Source: Krasilnikovia cinnamomea
Lineage (GTDB): Bacteria > Actinomycetota > Actinomycetes > Mycobacteriales > Micromonosporaceae
Length of the DNA: 64,000 bases
Direction: 5' to 3'
NCBI RefSeq assembly: GCF_004217545.1
Contig: NZ_SHKY01000001.1
Location: 2,108,001 to 2,172,000 of the forward strand
Position 1 is the first letter of the stretch; each line of letters opens with the position of its first letter. The notes under the pieces are model-generated. The model was not told the origin of the DNA. It was given only the letters and a program-made list of their open reading frames with translations, and did no database searches. Position numbers and translations under genes: made by a program. Positions 24,505-33,832 of this stretch are shown here, in pieces.

Positions 24505-25656
24505 GTGTCCCGTGAACCGGCCAAGTTTCACGTCCTCGCAATGTCACAGTACTTCGAGCCTGGCTTCAAGGCAGGCGGCCCGATCAGGTCGGTGGCCCGC
24601 ATCGTCGACACGATCCCGCAGGAGGTGAAGCTGACCCTGGTAACCTCGGACCGGGACCTTGGCGACCCTGCGCCGTATTCCGGGTTATCAGGCGCTCGGA
24701 TACAGCGAGGCCCGGCAACCGTCCACTACGTCGATGCGGCAAACCGACGGCAGCGGCAGGTACTCGCAGACAGGCTGCGCGAGGGGAATTTCGATCTCCT
24801 TTATGTGAACAGTTTGTTCAATCCGCGCTTTTCGATCATGCCCGTCCTCGCCGCCCGAACAGGAGGAATCACGGCGAGCAAGATCCTCATCGCACCGCGA
24901 GGGGAGCTGTCTCAGGGCGCCTTGTCATTGAAGTCTGGCAAGAAGGCCGCATTCCTGAAGATCTGGCTTCGGTTTCTACATGGCCTGGACGTGACCTGGC
25001 ATGCGACATCACAGCTCGAGGCCGCCGACATCCGCTCCGTTTGGCCGAATTCCCGCATCGAGGTGTGCCACGACCAGGGCGACTTGCCGAGTGAATGTCT
25101 TTGCGCGATCCGGCCGCAAGACACGCCCCGCCTCCTATTCTTGTCCCGGATATCCCGAATGAAGAACCTTGACCTTGCCTTGACCGCGCTGCAGGGCATC
25201 GATTGCCGCGTCGAACTCGATATCTACGGACCGGTCGAGGACGAGCCATACTGGCGGCGATGCCAGGACATCATCGCCACTCTGCCGCCCGCCGTGCGGG
25301 CTACCTACCGCGGCGCTCTGCCATACACAGCGGTTCGAAGCACGATGGCCGGCTACGACGCGCTTGTGCTGCCAACGCTAGGGGAGAACTTCGGCCATGT
25401 AATCGCTGAGTCATTATCGGCGTCATGCCCGGTGATCTGCTCGGACCAGACATCGTGGACTCAAGTTCTCCAGGGCGGTGGCGGTGCCGTCGCGAAGTTG
25501 ACGATCGAGAGTTTCCGCAAGGCCGTTGAAAATACAGTCAATGCTACCGTTGACCAAAGGTGGGAAGCCAAGCGAGCAGCTGGTGCGGCATATATGCGCT
25601 GGAAGTCAAAGGCCGATAGCCGCAATATTATCGCGCATGTGCTAGGGCTGGCGTAG
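24505..25656 (+). CDS. Glycosyltransferase family 4
   Basis: 383 residues from a GTG with GGAG eight bases upstream. A GT-B fold is indicated by MSQYFEPGFKAGGPIRSV at the start (acceptor side), LIAPRGELSQGALSLKSGKK in the middle, and the donor-site region YDALVLPTLGENFGHVIAES near residues 285-305 with the E-x7-E type pattern. It would transfer a sugar to the growing lipid-linked unit on the cytoplasmic side. Its last 29 bases overlap the end of the convergent polymerase gene. Confidence 0.88.
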   Translation: MSREPAKFHVLAMSQYFEPGFKAGGPIRSVARIVDTIPQEVKLTLVTSDRDLGDPAPYSGLSGARIQRGPATVHYVDAANRRQRQVLADRLREGNFDLLYVNSLFNPRFSIMPVLAARTGGITASKILIAPRGELSQGALSLKSGKKAAFLKIWLRFLHGLDVTWHATSQLEAADIRSVWPNSRIEVCHDQGDLPSECLCAIRPQDTPRLLFLSRISRMKNLDLALTALQGIDCRVELDIYGPVEDEPYWRRCQDIIATLPPAVRATYRGALPYTAVRSTMAGYDALVLPTLGENFGHVIAESLSASCPVICSDQTSWTQVLQGGGGAVAKLTIESFRKAVENTVNATVDQRWEAKRAAGAAYMRWKSKADSRNIIAHVLGLA

Positions 25657-26899
25657 CTGCATCGTGGATGGCGTGGGTGGTTGCCGCAGCCGCAGCCACC
25701 CAGAATACCACCGGATAGGCTTGACCTGTGCCGAGCATCGCGGATTCGGTAAATTGCATGACCAGGCCGGCAATCAGGCACCAAGCAAGGCCAGACGTAC
25801 GACCCTGCGCACTGCACTTCCATGCGGCGATCAGGCAAGCTACAACAAGGGCCAGGATAGCCGCAATGCCGATAGCACCTGTCTCCAGGAGCCACTGGAG
25901 GTAGCTGTTATGGACGACATCACGACCGAATGCCAGGTCACCCGACGCCCGTAACTGCTCGAAAAGGCGAGGCCCGGCTGAGTAGCCCCAGCCCGTCACG
26001 GGCCGCTGTTGGATAAGCCCCGCCGTCTCCGCCCACGCAGCAGTTCGTCCGTTGAGCACCCCACCGCCCTCACGAGATTCAAATCTATCGGCGATTGAAT
26101 TAAGCAGCTGGGACGACAATACAAGCCCGACGACGCCTGAAGCATAGCCGAGTCCGATCAGAACAGTGCCAGCGGCTGTGGCCGAGAACGCGACGCGCGG
26201 ACCCCGACGTAGCAACGCGAGAAGCGCTCCGCCTGCAATTGCAAGCATCGCGGTCCGAGACTGCGACATCAACACAGAAAATATTGCGGGAACTAGCCCT
26301 AAAAGGTAGGAGACCTTGCGGTAATGCAGCCACAGGTGCCATCCAATCGGAATGGTAGGGACGCCGAGAACGGCCAGCATGTTTGGATTTCCCGCGAGGC
26401 CCTGATATCGCAACTCGACAAGCTGAAAGCCGTTGAAACCAGCCACCGATTGAGTTCCTGGCAAACCAATCGCGCGCCCCACGAAGCCGAGCGCAAAGAA
26501 GGCGATAAGCACCCAGTATGCAACAGCTAGATCCCCCTCAATGAAGCGCTTGTTGGTCCATCGCCTCGACAACACTGCGTGGATTGTCCCAGCGAGCACC
26601 GCCAGCGCTGCCGACTGCTGCAGGGTCAAGATTGGGTCAACGGACCATAGAGAGCTCAATGCCCCGGTTGCAACTGCCAACCACATGCCGAGAACAAGGA
26701 AGCGCGATGATCGCGTCATCATTTTGATGTTAATGACCCTGGCCCGGTGCCCCTGGTAAGTCACAACGGCCAGTATTAGCAGCGCAGCATACCTTGGATA
26801 GTAGCTGGTAGAGACGAGTACTGGCTGCGACGAGGCTGCGCAAAGCATCAATGCGATCGTGACGGCATAGATAATTCGCCAGACGCGTGGTCGCGGCAC
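25628..26899 (-). CDS. O-antigen ligase/polymerase-like membrane protein (Wzy type)
   Basis: 423 residues from a GTG with GAGG upstream. Ten to twelve membrane segments; the long outside loop contains NGRTAAWAETAGLIQQRPVT, GWGYSAG and VVHNSYLQWLLETG, the Wzy_C signature with its conserved His. Such proteins join repeat units outside the membrane in the Wzx/Wzy pathway. It lies between glycosyltransferase and wecB-type genes, next to the flippase, in the low-GC part of the locus. Confidence 0.88.
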   Translation of the reverse strand: MPRPRVWRIIYAVTIALMLCAASSQPVLVSTSYYPRYAALLILAVVTYQGHRARVINIKMMTRSSRFLVLGMWLAVATGALSSLWSVDPILTLQQSAALAVLAGTIHAVLSRRWTNKRFIEGDLAVAYWVLIAFFALGFVGRAIGLPGTQSVAGFNGFQLVELRYQGLAGNPNMLAVLGVPTIPIGWHLWLHYRKVSYLLGLVPAIFSVLMSQSRTAMLAIAGGALLALLRRGPRVAFSATAAGTVLIGLGYASGVVGLVLSSQLLNSIADRFESREGGGVLNGRTAAWAETAGLIQQRPVTGWGYSAGPRLFEQLRASGDLAFGRDVVHNSYLQWLLETGAIGIAAILALVVACLIAAWKCSAQGRTSGLAWCLIAGLVMQFTESAMLGTGQAYPVVFWVAAAAATTHAIHDAATPALAHAR

Positions 26900-27043
26900 G
26901 GAAGCACCTCAGTCCACCGGACTCGAACGTCGGAACATGGAGGGTCATGCCAGTCCGGTGAACACGACCACTTTAGAACACATGCGTCGATCTAGAATTG
27001 GCGGCGGATCGCACACTCGAGGCCGGAAGGCGCGCAAAATTCT

Positions 27044-28168
27044 CTAGACACGGATTCCGGCCCATTGATGGTGAGCTCGAGCGGTTGAGCTGATGAACGT
27101 GACGACCCGCCGAGACGTATCAGCGACGCGGTAGTCGGCAGGACAGAGAGGTGAGGCCATGTTGTTTCGATCAGACACGATAGAAATGCCGGCAAGGACA
27201 CCAGCGGCGTCCAGTCCCGACATCACTATGGAACCGGTATCCAATGCCTCTGGCCGCTCAATCGAGTCTCTCAAGGTAACTGCGGGGAACCGCAGGATCG
27301 CCGCTTCCTCGCTTATCGTGCCGCTGTCGGACAAGGTGCACCGAGCTTCCATTTGGAGATGTACGTAGTCCAGCAACCCGAACGGTTCATGGAAGACGAT
27401 CCCTTCCAGCGTCGACGGGTCGTCGACGCGCTGTTCCAGCCGCTTGCGCGTCCGCGGGTGAGTCGACACCAGCACCGGCAGCCCCCACTGGTCGCGCACC
27501 GCCCGCAGGCAGTCCAGCAGCCGACCGAGCCGCCCCGGGTCGTCGACGTTCTCCTCCCGGTGCGCGCTGACCAGGAAGTACCCGCCCGGCTCAAGCTCCA
27601 GGCGGCGCAGCACCGTACTGGCGTCAATCTTCGGCCGGTAATGCTCAAGGACCTCGCGCATCGGTGAGCCGGTGTGCAGAATCCGGCGCGGGTGCAGCCC
27701 TTCGGCCAGCAGGTTGCGGCGGGCGTGTTCGGTGTAGACGAGGTTGAAGTCGCTGACGTGGTCGACCATGCGCCGGTTGGTCTCCTCCGGCACGTTTTGG
27801 TCGAAGCACCGGTTGCCGGCCTCCATGTGGTAGACCGGCACCTTCATCCGCCGCGCCATCAGCGCCGCGATGCAGCTGTTCGTGTCGCCGAGCACCAGAA
27901 ACGCGTCAGGCCGCTCCTCGATGATGGCCTGCTCGACCCCCGCGAGGACCCCTCCGAGCACCGTGCCCAGTGATGCCGTGTCCACGCCGAGGAAGCGGTC
28001 CGGCTTGCGTAGCTCCAGCTCGTCGAAGAAGACGTCGCTGAGCATCGGGTCCCAGTTCTGGCCCGTGTGCACCAGGACGTGATCGACGGTGCGGTCGAGG
28101 CGGCTGATGACGCGGGACAACCGGATAATCTCCGGCCGGGTACCCACAACCGTCATGACCTTGGTCAT
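27044..28168 (-). CDS. wecB: UDP-N-acetylglucosamine 2-epimerase family (CapG/FnlC-like)
   Basis: 374 residues from the ATG at 28168 (GAAGGAG upstream), overlapping the stop of the glycosyltransferase gene (ATGA). MTKVMTVVGTRPEIIRL opens the protein, then HTGQNWDPMLSDVFF, VYHMEAGNRCFDQNVPEETN and LVSAHREENVDDP, all epimerase hallmarks. Because CapE- and CapF-like genes precede it in the operon, the reaction is probably the last 2-epimerisation that gives UDP-N-acetyl-L-fucosamine rather than ManNAc formation. Plain WecB activity remains possible. Confidence 0.9.
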   Translation of the reverse strand: MTKVMTVVGTRPEIIRLSRVISRLDRTVDHVLVHTGQNWDPMLSDVFFDELELRKPDRFLGVDTASLGTVLGGVLAGVEQAIIEERPDAFLVLGDTNSCIAALMARRMKVPVYHMEAGNRCFDQNVPEETNRRMVDHVSDFNLVYTEHARRNLLAEGLHPRRILHTGSPMREVLEHYRPKIDASTVLRRLELEPGGYFLVSAHREENVDDPGRLGRLLDCLRAVRDQWGLPVLVSTHPRTRKRLEQRVDDPSTLEGIVFHEPFGLLDYVHLQMEARCTLSDSGTISEEAAILRFPAVTLRDSIERPEALDTGSIVMSGLDAAGVLAGISIVSDRNNMASPLCPADYRVADTSRRVVTFISSTARAHHQWAGIRV

Positions 28169-29403
28169 TGGTCTCCTTCTCGGGTGGCGGCCGCGATGAG
28201 CAGGTCCTCGAGCTGATCGACGCCCGCGGTTCGTGACATCCGGGCCTGGTAGAGGTGCTGGGCGCGGCGGGCCATCTCCCGGCGTTCCTCGGCGGGCACC
28301 TTCGCGGCCTGCCGGAACCGGTCGGCCAGCAGCCGCCAGTCGTCGGGCGGGCACGCCAGACCGACGCCGTTCTCCTCGACGAGGGTGGCGCAGTCGCCGG
28401 GGACGGACACCAGCACGGGCGCGCCGCAGGCAAGGGCGCCCTGCAGTTTGGAGGGGATGGTGCCTCGGAAGATGGGCATGTCGCGCAGGGTCACGAGCTG
28501 GTAGTCGGCGGCGGCGGTGAGGGCCGCCATGTCCGTGGCCGGGCGGCGGCCGAGGAACCGTACGTTGGTCGCGCCCAGTTCGTCGGCGAGCCGGCGGGCC
28601 GGTTCCTCCGCGATGCCCGAACCGACCAGCACGAGGTCGACGTCCTCCGCGGTGGCCGCGGCGGCGCGCACGGATGCCTCGATGTTCTGGAAGGGGCCCA
28701 TCGTGCCGGCGTACATGATGGTGGTTTTCCCACGGTGGCCGATCTCGCGGCGAGCGGCCGCGGCGTCGGGCACGGGATGGAAGAGCGATTCGTCGGCCCA
28801 GTTGAGGATCGTGCGGACCCGCTCCGGTTTGGCGCCCCGCGCGATCACGAGGTCGCGCATGGAGGGCGCGATGACCGCGATGCCCGCGGACATCCGGTAG
28901 ACGCGACGCATCATCGCGTGCAGCGACCGCTCGATGAGCCGCCCGGCGACGCCCTGGGGAGCCATGCCGGACGACGTCACGGATTCGGGCCAGACGTCCT
29001 GGACGTGGATGACCGCGGGGACCCGGCACAGCAGTCGCAGCAGCGCGGGAGCGGCGAAGACGGTGGCCGGGGTCAGGTAGACGTAGACCACGTCGACGCC
29101 GCTCAGGTAGCGCGGGGCGGCCAGCGCGCTGGTGGCGGCGAAGGACAGGTAGTTGGCGGCCCGGTGCAGCCCGGATCCGTCGTGGCTGGGGTACAGCGGA
29201 ACACGGCGGGTGGTGATACCCGCAGTCCGCGACACGTGCCTCCACCGTTGGCGGAAGCCGGGATACAGCCTGCCGTCGGGATAGTTGGGGAAACCGGTGA
29301 GGACCCGGACCTCGTGCCCACGGGCGGCGAGGTCTTCGGCGAGGTTGCTGGGGATGGGCGCGGGCTCCGGATGGAACCACTGCGAGACGATCCCGATTCG
29401 CAT
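28165..29403 (-). CDS. Glycosyltransferase family 4 (WbuB/FucNAc-transferase-like)
   Basis: 412 residues from the ATG at 29403, overlapping the capF-like stop (TGATG). The N-terminus MRIGIVSQWFHPEPAPIPSN matches the WbuB/WbpY-like group that transfers FucNAc residues. HVQDVWPESVTSSGMA and, in the donor domain, YAGTMGPFQNIE and FRGTIPSKLQGALACGAPV are typical GT4 features. Its place inside a UDP-L-FucNAc biosynthesis operon makes a FucNAc transferase the best guess. Cytoplasmic, membrane-associated. Confidence 0.9.
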   Translation of the reverse strand: MRIGIVSQWFHPEPAPIPSNLAEDLAARGHEVRVLTGFPNYPDGRLYPGFRQRWRHVSRTAGITTRRVPLYPSHDGSGLHRAANYLSFAATSALAAPRYLSGVDVVYVYLTPATVFAAPALLRLLCRVPAVIHVQDVWPESVTSSGMAPQGVAGRLIERSLHAMMRRVYRMSAGIAVIAPSMRDLVIARGAKPERVRTILNWADESLFHPVPDAAAARREIGHRGKTTIMYAGTMGPFQNIEASVRAAAATAEDVDLVLVGSGIAEEPARRLADELGATNVRFLGRRPATDMAALTAAADYQLVTLRDMPIFRGTIPSKLQGALACGAPVLVSVPGDCATLVEENGVGLACPPDDWRLLADRFRQAAKVPAEERREMARRAQHLYQARMSRTAGVDQLEDLLIAAATREGDQ

Positions 29404-30482
29404 CACACCGCCTCGGGATACGTGTCCGGATGCGCGGGGTCGAAGAGGTCGTTGGCCCAGAACAGCGTGGTGAGTTCCCCGGCGCCGACGTTGGTGATGT
29501 TGTGCGCCCACATCGCGGGCATGTCGACCAGGGCGGGCTCGTCCCCGGTGACCCGGAACGTGACCACGTCGTCGTGCAGCACCCGCCGCATCCGGATCTC
29601 GGCCTCGCCGCTGACCACCACGAAGCGTTCCACCTTGGCGAGGTGAAAATGCTGTCCGCGGGTTACCCCGGGGACCGTGGAGGAGCAGAACGTCTGCCCT
29701 CCCCCGCTGTGCACCTTCACCGCCTCGACCAGCGCGCCGCGCTGGTCTGCGTGGCGGGGCAGCGGCACGGCCGCAGGGGCCAGATGCGATCGGTACGTGT
29801 TGAACAGCCGCACGTCGAAGCGGTCCGGCAGCGCCGGTATCTCGCCGCGGCGGTAGGTCTCGGCGTAGTCGGTGAGTTGCTCCGCGAGCTGCCGCACCGA
29901 CCGCCGGGCGGTGCCCGGCGCGTCCTCGCCGAGCAGCAGGGCGGCGGCGTCGGTGGCGTGCAGCAGGTCGAGCTCGCGGTCACTGTCCACCCGCGGCTGG
30001 CCGCCTTCGGCGAGGATCCGGGAGAAGGTGGCGATGACGGAGTTGTAGTGCGGGCGACCGTGCTCGCCGAACAGGTTCGGCAACAGGATGTCGTCGAACT
30101 GCGAGCCGAGCCACCGGGTCGTCTCGGCCAGCAGCACCGCGGCGGCTGCCTTGCCGTCGCCGTACGGCGTACCGTTCCCGGCCTGCACCGAGTTGGCGAA
30201 GACGATCCGCTTCGGCGGGGTGTTGCAGGCGCGCAGCCCGGCGCAGAGGTTCCGCGCGAGCGCCACGTTGCCGTCGGCGACGTCCGTGGGCTCGCCCCGG
30301 TTGATCCCGGCCACGTGCACGACCCGGTCGACGCCGTTCATCAGCCCGGCCAGGCGTTCCGGGCTCGCCAGATCGTCGCGGCCGATGAGGACGGGTTCGG
30401 GCAGGCCCAGTGCCCGGGCCAGCACGCGAACGTGCCAGCCGAGGAAGCCACCGGCTCCGGTGAGCGCGAGCGTGCCGGACAT
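29403..30482 (-). CDS. capF: CapF-like reductase (SDR domain plus cupin domain)
   Basis: 359 residues; the ATG overlaps the capE stop (TGATG). The N-terminal SDR domain has LALTGAGGFLGWHVR and an unusual short active-site segment (TPYGDGKAAAA). From about residue 240 a cupin domain follows (PGVTRGQHFHLAKVERFVVV, DMPAMWAHNITNVG). This two-domain plan is specific to CapF/FnlB, which works between CapE and the 2-epimerase in UDP-N-acetyl-L-fucosamine synthesis: the cupin part epimerises at C3 and the SDR part reduces C4. Confidence 0.9.
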   Translation of the reverse strand: MSGTLALTGAGGFLGWHVRVLARALGLPEPVLIGRDDLASPERLAGLMNGVDRVVHVAGINRGEPTDVADGNVALARNLCAGLRACNTPPKRIVFANSVQAGNGTPYGDGKAAAAVLLAETTRWLGSQFDDILLPNLFGEHGRPHYNSVIATFSRILAEGGQPRVDSDRELDLLHATDAAALLLGEDAPGTARRSVRQLAEQLTDYAETYRRGEIPALPDRFDVRLFNTYRSHLAPAAVPLPRHADQRGALVEAVKVHSGGGQTFCSSTVPGVTRGQHFHLAKVERFVVVSGEAEIRMRRVLHDDVVTFRVTGDEPALVDMPAMWAHNITNVGAGELTTLFWANDLFDPAHPDTYPEAV

Positions 30483-31531
30483 CAGGCGTCCACCAGGTCC
30501 GAGGAACGTCCCGCGGCGGCGAGCTGGACGCGCACCTCAGGCAAGGCCAGCAGCACCTTCTCCACCTCGGGCACGGTCAGCCGCGGTGCGTTGGCGGAGT
30601 TGAAATCGAAGATTGTCTCGCGTTCGGTCTCGCCCTGGTCGACGTAGAGGGCGTAGTTGAGGTCACGGCTGTCGATGGGGACCCGGAAGAAGTCGCCGAA
30701 GTCCTGTGCGTGTTCCAGTTCCTCGCGGCTGGCCAGCGTCTCGGCCATCTTCTCGCCGTGCCGGATGCCCAAGATGTTCATCTTGGCGGGCACCCCGAAC
30801 AGATTGCACAGAGCGGCGCCGAGGTCGGCCACCGTACACGCGGAGGCCTTGCGGATGAACACATCGCCGGGCTGCGCGTGGGTGAACGCGTGCTCGACCA
30901 GTTCGACCGACTCCTCGAGGGACATGAGGAAGCGGGTCATCGCGGGCTCGGTCACCGTGATCGGCTGCCCGGCGCGGATCTGCTCGATGAACAGCGGGAT
31001 CACCGATCCGCGCGAGTACATGACATTGCCGTAGCGCACGCACGAGACGTTGGTCGCGGCATCGGGGTTGTTGCGGGCGTGCGCCTGGGCAACCTTCTCC
31101 ATCAGCGCCTTGCTCATGCCCATGGCGTTGATCGGCTGCACCGCCTTGTCCGTGCTGAGCAGCACGGCGGACCGCACACCGTTGCGCTCGCACGCCTCGA
31201 TGACGTTGGCGCTGCCGAGCACGTTGGTACGGATCGCCTCGAGCGGAAAGAACTCACACGAGGGCACCTGCTTGAGCGCCGCAGCGTGGAAGACGTAGTC
31301 CACCCCGACGGCCGCCTTGGTCACCGAGTCGAGGTCCCGGACGTCGCCGACGTAGAACCGAACCCGCTCGTCGCGCATCCGGCGTCGCATGTCGTCCTGC
31401 TTGGCCTCGTCGCGGCTGAGGACCCGCACCTCCGCCGCCCCGGCGTTGAGCAGTCGGGCGACCATGGTCTGGCCGAACGATCCGGTGCCGCCGGTGATGA
31501 GGAAACGTTGGTCCTGGAGGGTGGGCAACAA
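30482..31531 (-). CDS. capE: CapE-like UDP-GlcNAc 4,6-dehydratase/5-epimerase
   Basis: 349 residues from a TTG at 31531 with GGGAGGAA upstream. FLITGGTGSFGQTMVARLL is the NAD(P) site, and LSTDKAVQPINAMGMSKALM has Met in the usual Tyr place followed by Lys, the mark of soluble CapE/FlaA1 enzymes. RYGNVMYSRGSVIPLF and MTRFLMSLEESVELV are further family motifs. It starts the pathway from UDP-GlcNAc to UDP-L-FucNAc. First gene of a four-gene operon in which every junction is an ATGA or TGATG overlap. Confidence 0.93.
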   Translation of the reverse strand: MLPTLQDQRFLITGGTGSFGQTMVARLLNAGAAEVRVLSRDEAKQDDMRRRMRDERVRFYVGDVRDLDSVTKAAVGVDYVFHAAALKQVPSCEFFPLEAIRTNVLGSANVIEACERNGVRSAVLLSTDKAVQPINAMGMSKALMEKVAQAHARNNPDAATNVSCVRYGNVMYSRGSVIPLFIEQIRAGQPITVTEPAMTRFLMSLEESVELVEHAFTHAQPGDVFIRKASACTVADLGAALCNLFGVPAKMNILGIRHGEKMAETLASREELEHAQDFGDFFRVPIDSRDLNYALYVDQGETERETIFDFNSANAPRLTVPEVEKVLLALPEVRVQLAAAGRSSDLVDA

Positions 31532-31794
31532 GAAGGTTCCTCCCGTTCACCCGCTGTTCAGCAGGCATCGCTGGGAAACGATCGATTCACCGACGACCAA
31601 CGACGCCCCGCCCCCGGGGTATCGGACAGTCCTCGAAGGAGTCGGTACGCCACACCCACGACGGCAAATTCACCGCGTCGGGGTAGGCCGAACATCCCCG
31701 GGGCGGCTACGCCCGTTAGTCAATAAAGGTGGGTGTTTCGGTTAGTCCGCTATGCACTGTATTGCGCGGATCATCCATATGTCGTATTCAACAC

Positions 31795-33762
31795 ATGACG
31801 CGTCTTGCGCGCGCCGTCGTCCGTAGGGATTCATTTGCCGTGGAGCACGAAGGTCAGCAAGGCCAGGAGCCTCAAACGCCGCCGGCCGGCCCCGCCCGAT
31901 ACGCCTTCACCCCACCGGAGGCCCCGCCCAAGATCGAGTTCAAAAGGGTACGGCGGGCGCCCGGCAAACCACCCGAGAAGCCAGAACGCGGCGGGTTCAA
32001 GCTCCAACGCTGGCACCTGCTGACCGCTACAGGCCTCGTCCTGGCACTGATCATGTCGCTGGGCTGGGTCGGCGTGGACGGCTGGCGCGCCAAGGGTCAC
32101 CTGCAGATCGCCGCCGGTCTCTTCGTCCAGCTGCAACAGCAGGTCCAGCGCGGCGACGTTTCGGCGGCCCGGGGCACCCTGGCCGCGCTGCAGAGCGAGA
32201 CTAAGGCCGCCCGCGAATCCACCGGCGGCTTCGGCTGGACCCTCACCGGCCACCTCCCCCTCATCGGCGACGACCTGCAGGCCGTGCGCACCGTCGCGTA
32301 CGTGCTGGACGACCTGGCCGGAAACGGCCTGCCCGCCCTGCTCGACGTGGCCGCCGGGCTCGACCCGCACCGCCTCGCCCCGCGCAACGGCCGCATCGAC
32401 CTGACCGCCCTCAACGCCGCCGCCCCGCGCATCGCCCGCGGCCTCGCGGTCATCCGCCGCGCCCAGGCCGGGGTCGCCGACATCGACACCACCAGCCTGG
32501 TCGACAAGCTCGCCGCGGCGGTCACCGAACTGCGCACCGGCCTGGCCGAGGCGGAACGCATCGTCGCCACCGCCGACCGCGCGGCGAAGCTGCTGCCGCC
32601 GATGCTGGGCGCCAACGGTCCCCGTACGTATCTCGTGCTTTTCCAGAACAACGCCGAGGTTCGCTCCACCGGCGGCATGCCGGGCGCCTACCTGGTCATC
32701 CACGCCGACGCGGGTGCCGTGACCATCACGGACCAGGGCACGGCCGCGAAGATCGGCACCTTCCCGACCCCGGTGCGAGCGCTCGGCGTCGACGAGGAAG
32801 GGCTGTACACCGAACGGCCCGCGATCTTTCCCGCCGACGTGAACCTCAGCCCGGACTTCCCGACCGCCGCCGAGCTGGCGCGCACCATGTACGCGAAACA
32901 CTCCGGCATCGCGGTCGACGGCGTGCTGGCCACCGACCCGGTCGCCCTGTCCTACCTGCTGCGCGTCACCGGCCCGGTGCGCATGCCCACGGGTGAGTCG
33001 CTGAGTTCGGAGAACGCGGTCCGGCTGCTGCTCTCCGAGGTGTACGCGAAGTACCCCAACCCGTCGGCCCAGGACGCCTACTTCGCCGGTGCCGCGCGGG
33101 ACATCTTCAACGCGCTGATCCGTGGCCAGGGCAACCCGAAGGGCATCATCACCGAGCTGTCCCGCGCCGCGGGTGAGCGCCGCCTGCTGATGTGGAGCGC
33201 CGACCGTGACGAGCAGGCCGCTCTCGCCGGAACGGTGCTCGAAGGGCGCCTGCCGAACAACGACGATGCCGCGCCGACCGTCGGGGTGTTCCTGAACGAC
33301 GGCAGCGGCGGCAAGCTCAGCTACTACCTCACCCAGACGGCCGCGCTGAGCGGCGGCGAATGCACCGAGGACGGCACCCGCGAGCTGCACCTGAAGCTGA
33401 CGCTGGGTTCCACCGCCCCTGGCGCGGGCCTGCCCTCCTATGTCACCGGCCTCGCGCTCTCCGGCGATCCCTACACCGTGCGGACCAATGCCATGGTCTT
33501 CAGTCCCATCGGTGGCGGCATCGTCGGCGTGACCCTCAACGGCAAGGAGGTGGAATTCGGCTCGGGCGTCGAGCGGAACCGCGGGGTCGCCGTGTTCACC
33601 GTGGATCTGGGGCCCGGATCCAGCCAGACGTTCGACGTGACTCTGCAGACAGCCGATCAGCCACGAGCGGCGGCGGGCACCATGCCCCGGCTGTGGACGA
33701 CCCCCGGGGTACGGCCGTGGAAGACGACCGTCACCGCGGGCCCCGCATGCACCCGGACGTGA
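31795..33762 (+). CDS. DUF4012 membrane-anchored extracytoplasmic protein
   Basis: 655 residues from the ATG at 31795 (no clear ribosome binding site; a GTG at 31840 is an alternative). A cytoplasmic Pro/Lys-rich head of about 75 residues precedes one membrane segment (WHLLTATGLVLALIMSLGWVG). The outside part begins helical and contains the DUF4012 core: RTYLVLFQNNAEVRSTGGMP, then GAYLVIH. DUF4012 proteins recur in actinobacterial polysaccharide loci; activity is unknown, and some resemblance to LytR-type attachment proteins has been suggested. It faces the capE operon with a 263-base divergent spacer that contains two GTTAGTC copies near 31716 and 31742. Confidence 0.88.
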   Translation: MTRLARAVVRRDSFAVEHEGQQGQEPQTPPAGPARYAFTPPEAPPKIEFKRVRRAPGKPPEKPERGGFKLQRWHLLTATGLVLALIMSLGWVGVDGWRAKGHLQIAAGLFVQLQQQVQRGDVSAARGTLAALQSETKAARESTGGFGWTLTGHLPLIGDDLQAVRTVAYVLDDLAGNGLPALLDVAAGLDPHRLAPRNGRIDLTALNAAAPRIARGLAVIRRAQAGVADIDTTSLVDKLAAAVTELRTGLAEAERIVATADRAAKLLPPMLGANGPRTYLVLFQNNAEVRSTGGMPGAYLVIHADAGAVTITDQGTAAKIGTFPTPVRALGVDEEGLYTERPAIFPADVNLSPDFPTAAELARTMYAKHSGIAVDGVLATDPVALSYLLRVTGPVRMPTGESLSSENAVRLLLSEVYAKYPNPSAQDAYFAGAARDIFNALIRGQGNPKGIITELSRAAGERRLLMWSADRDEQAALAGTVLEGRLPNNDDAAPTVGVFLNDGSGGKLSYYLTQTAALSGGECTEDGTRELHLKLTLGSTAPGAGLPSYVTGLALSGDPYTVRTNAMVFSPIGGGIVGVTLNGKEVEFGSGVERNRGVAVFTVDLGPGSSQTFDVTLQTADQPRAAAGTMPRLWTTPGVRPWKTTVTAGPACTRT

Positions 33763-33832
33763 AACCGCAACGTCGACGTGAAGCGATCGTTCAGCGTTTG
33801 ACCCCCTAATAGGGAAACCGAAAGGAGGAAAC

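Noticed and set aside
27044..29380. A 778-codon minus-strand frame that extends the 2-epimerase upstream
   Set aside because: The upstream 400 codons are the out-of-frame shadow of the glycosyltransferase gene; the ATG at 28168 with GAAGGAG is the real start.
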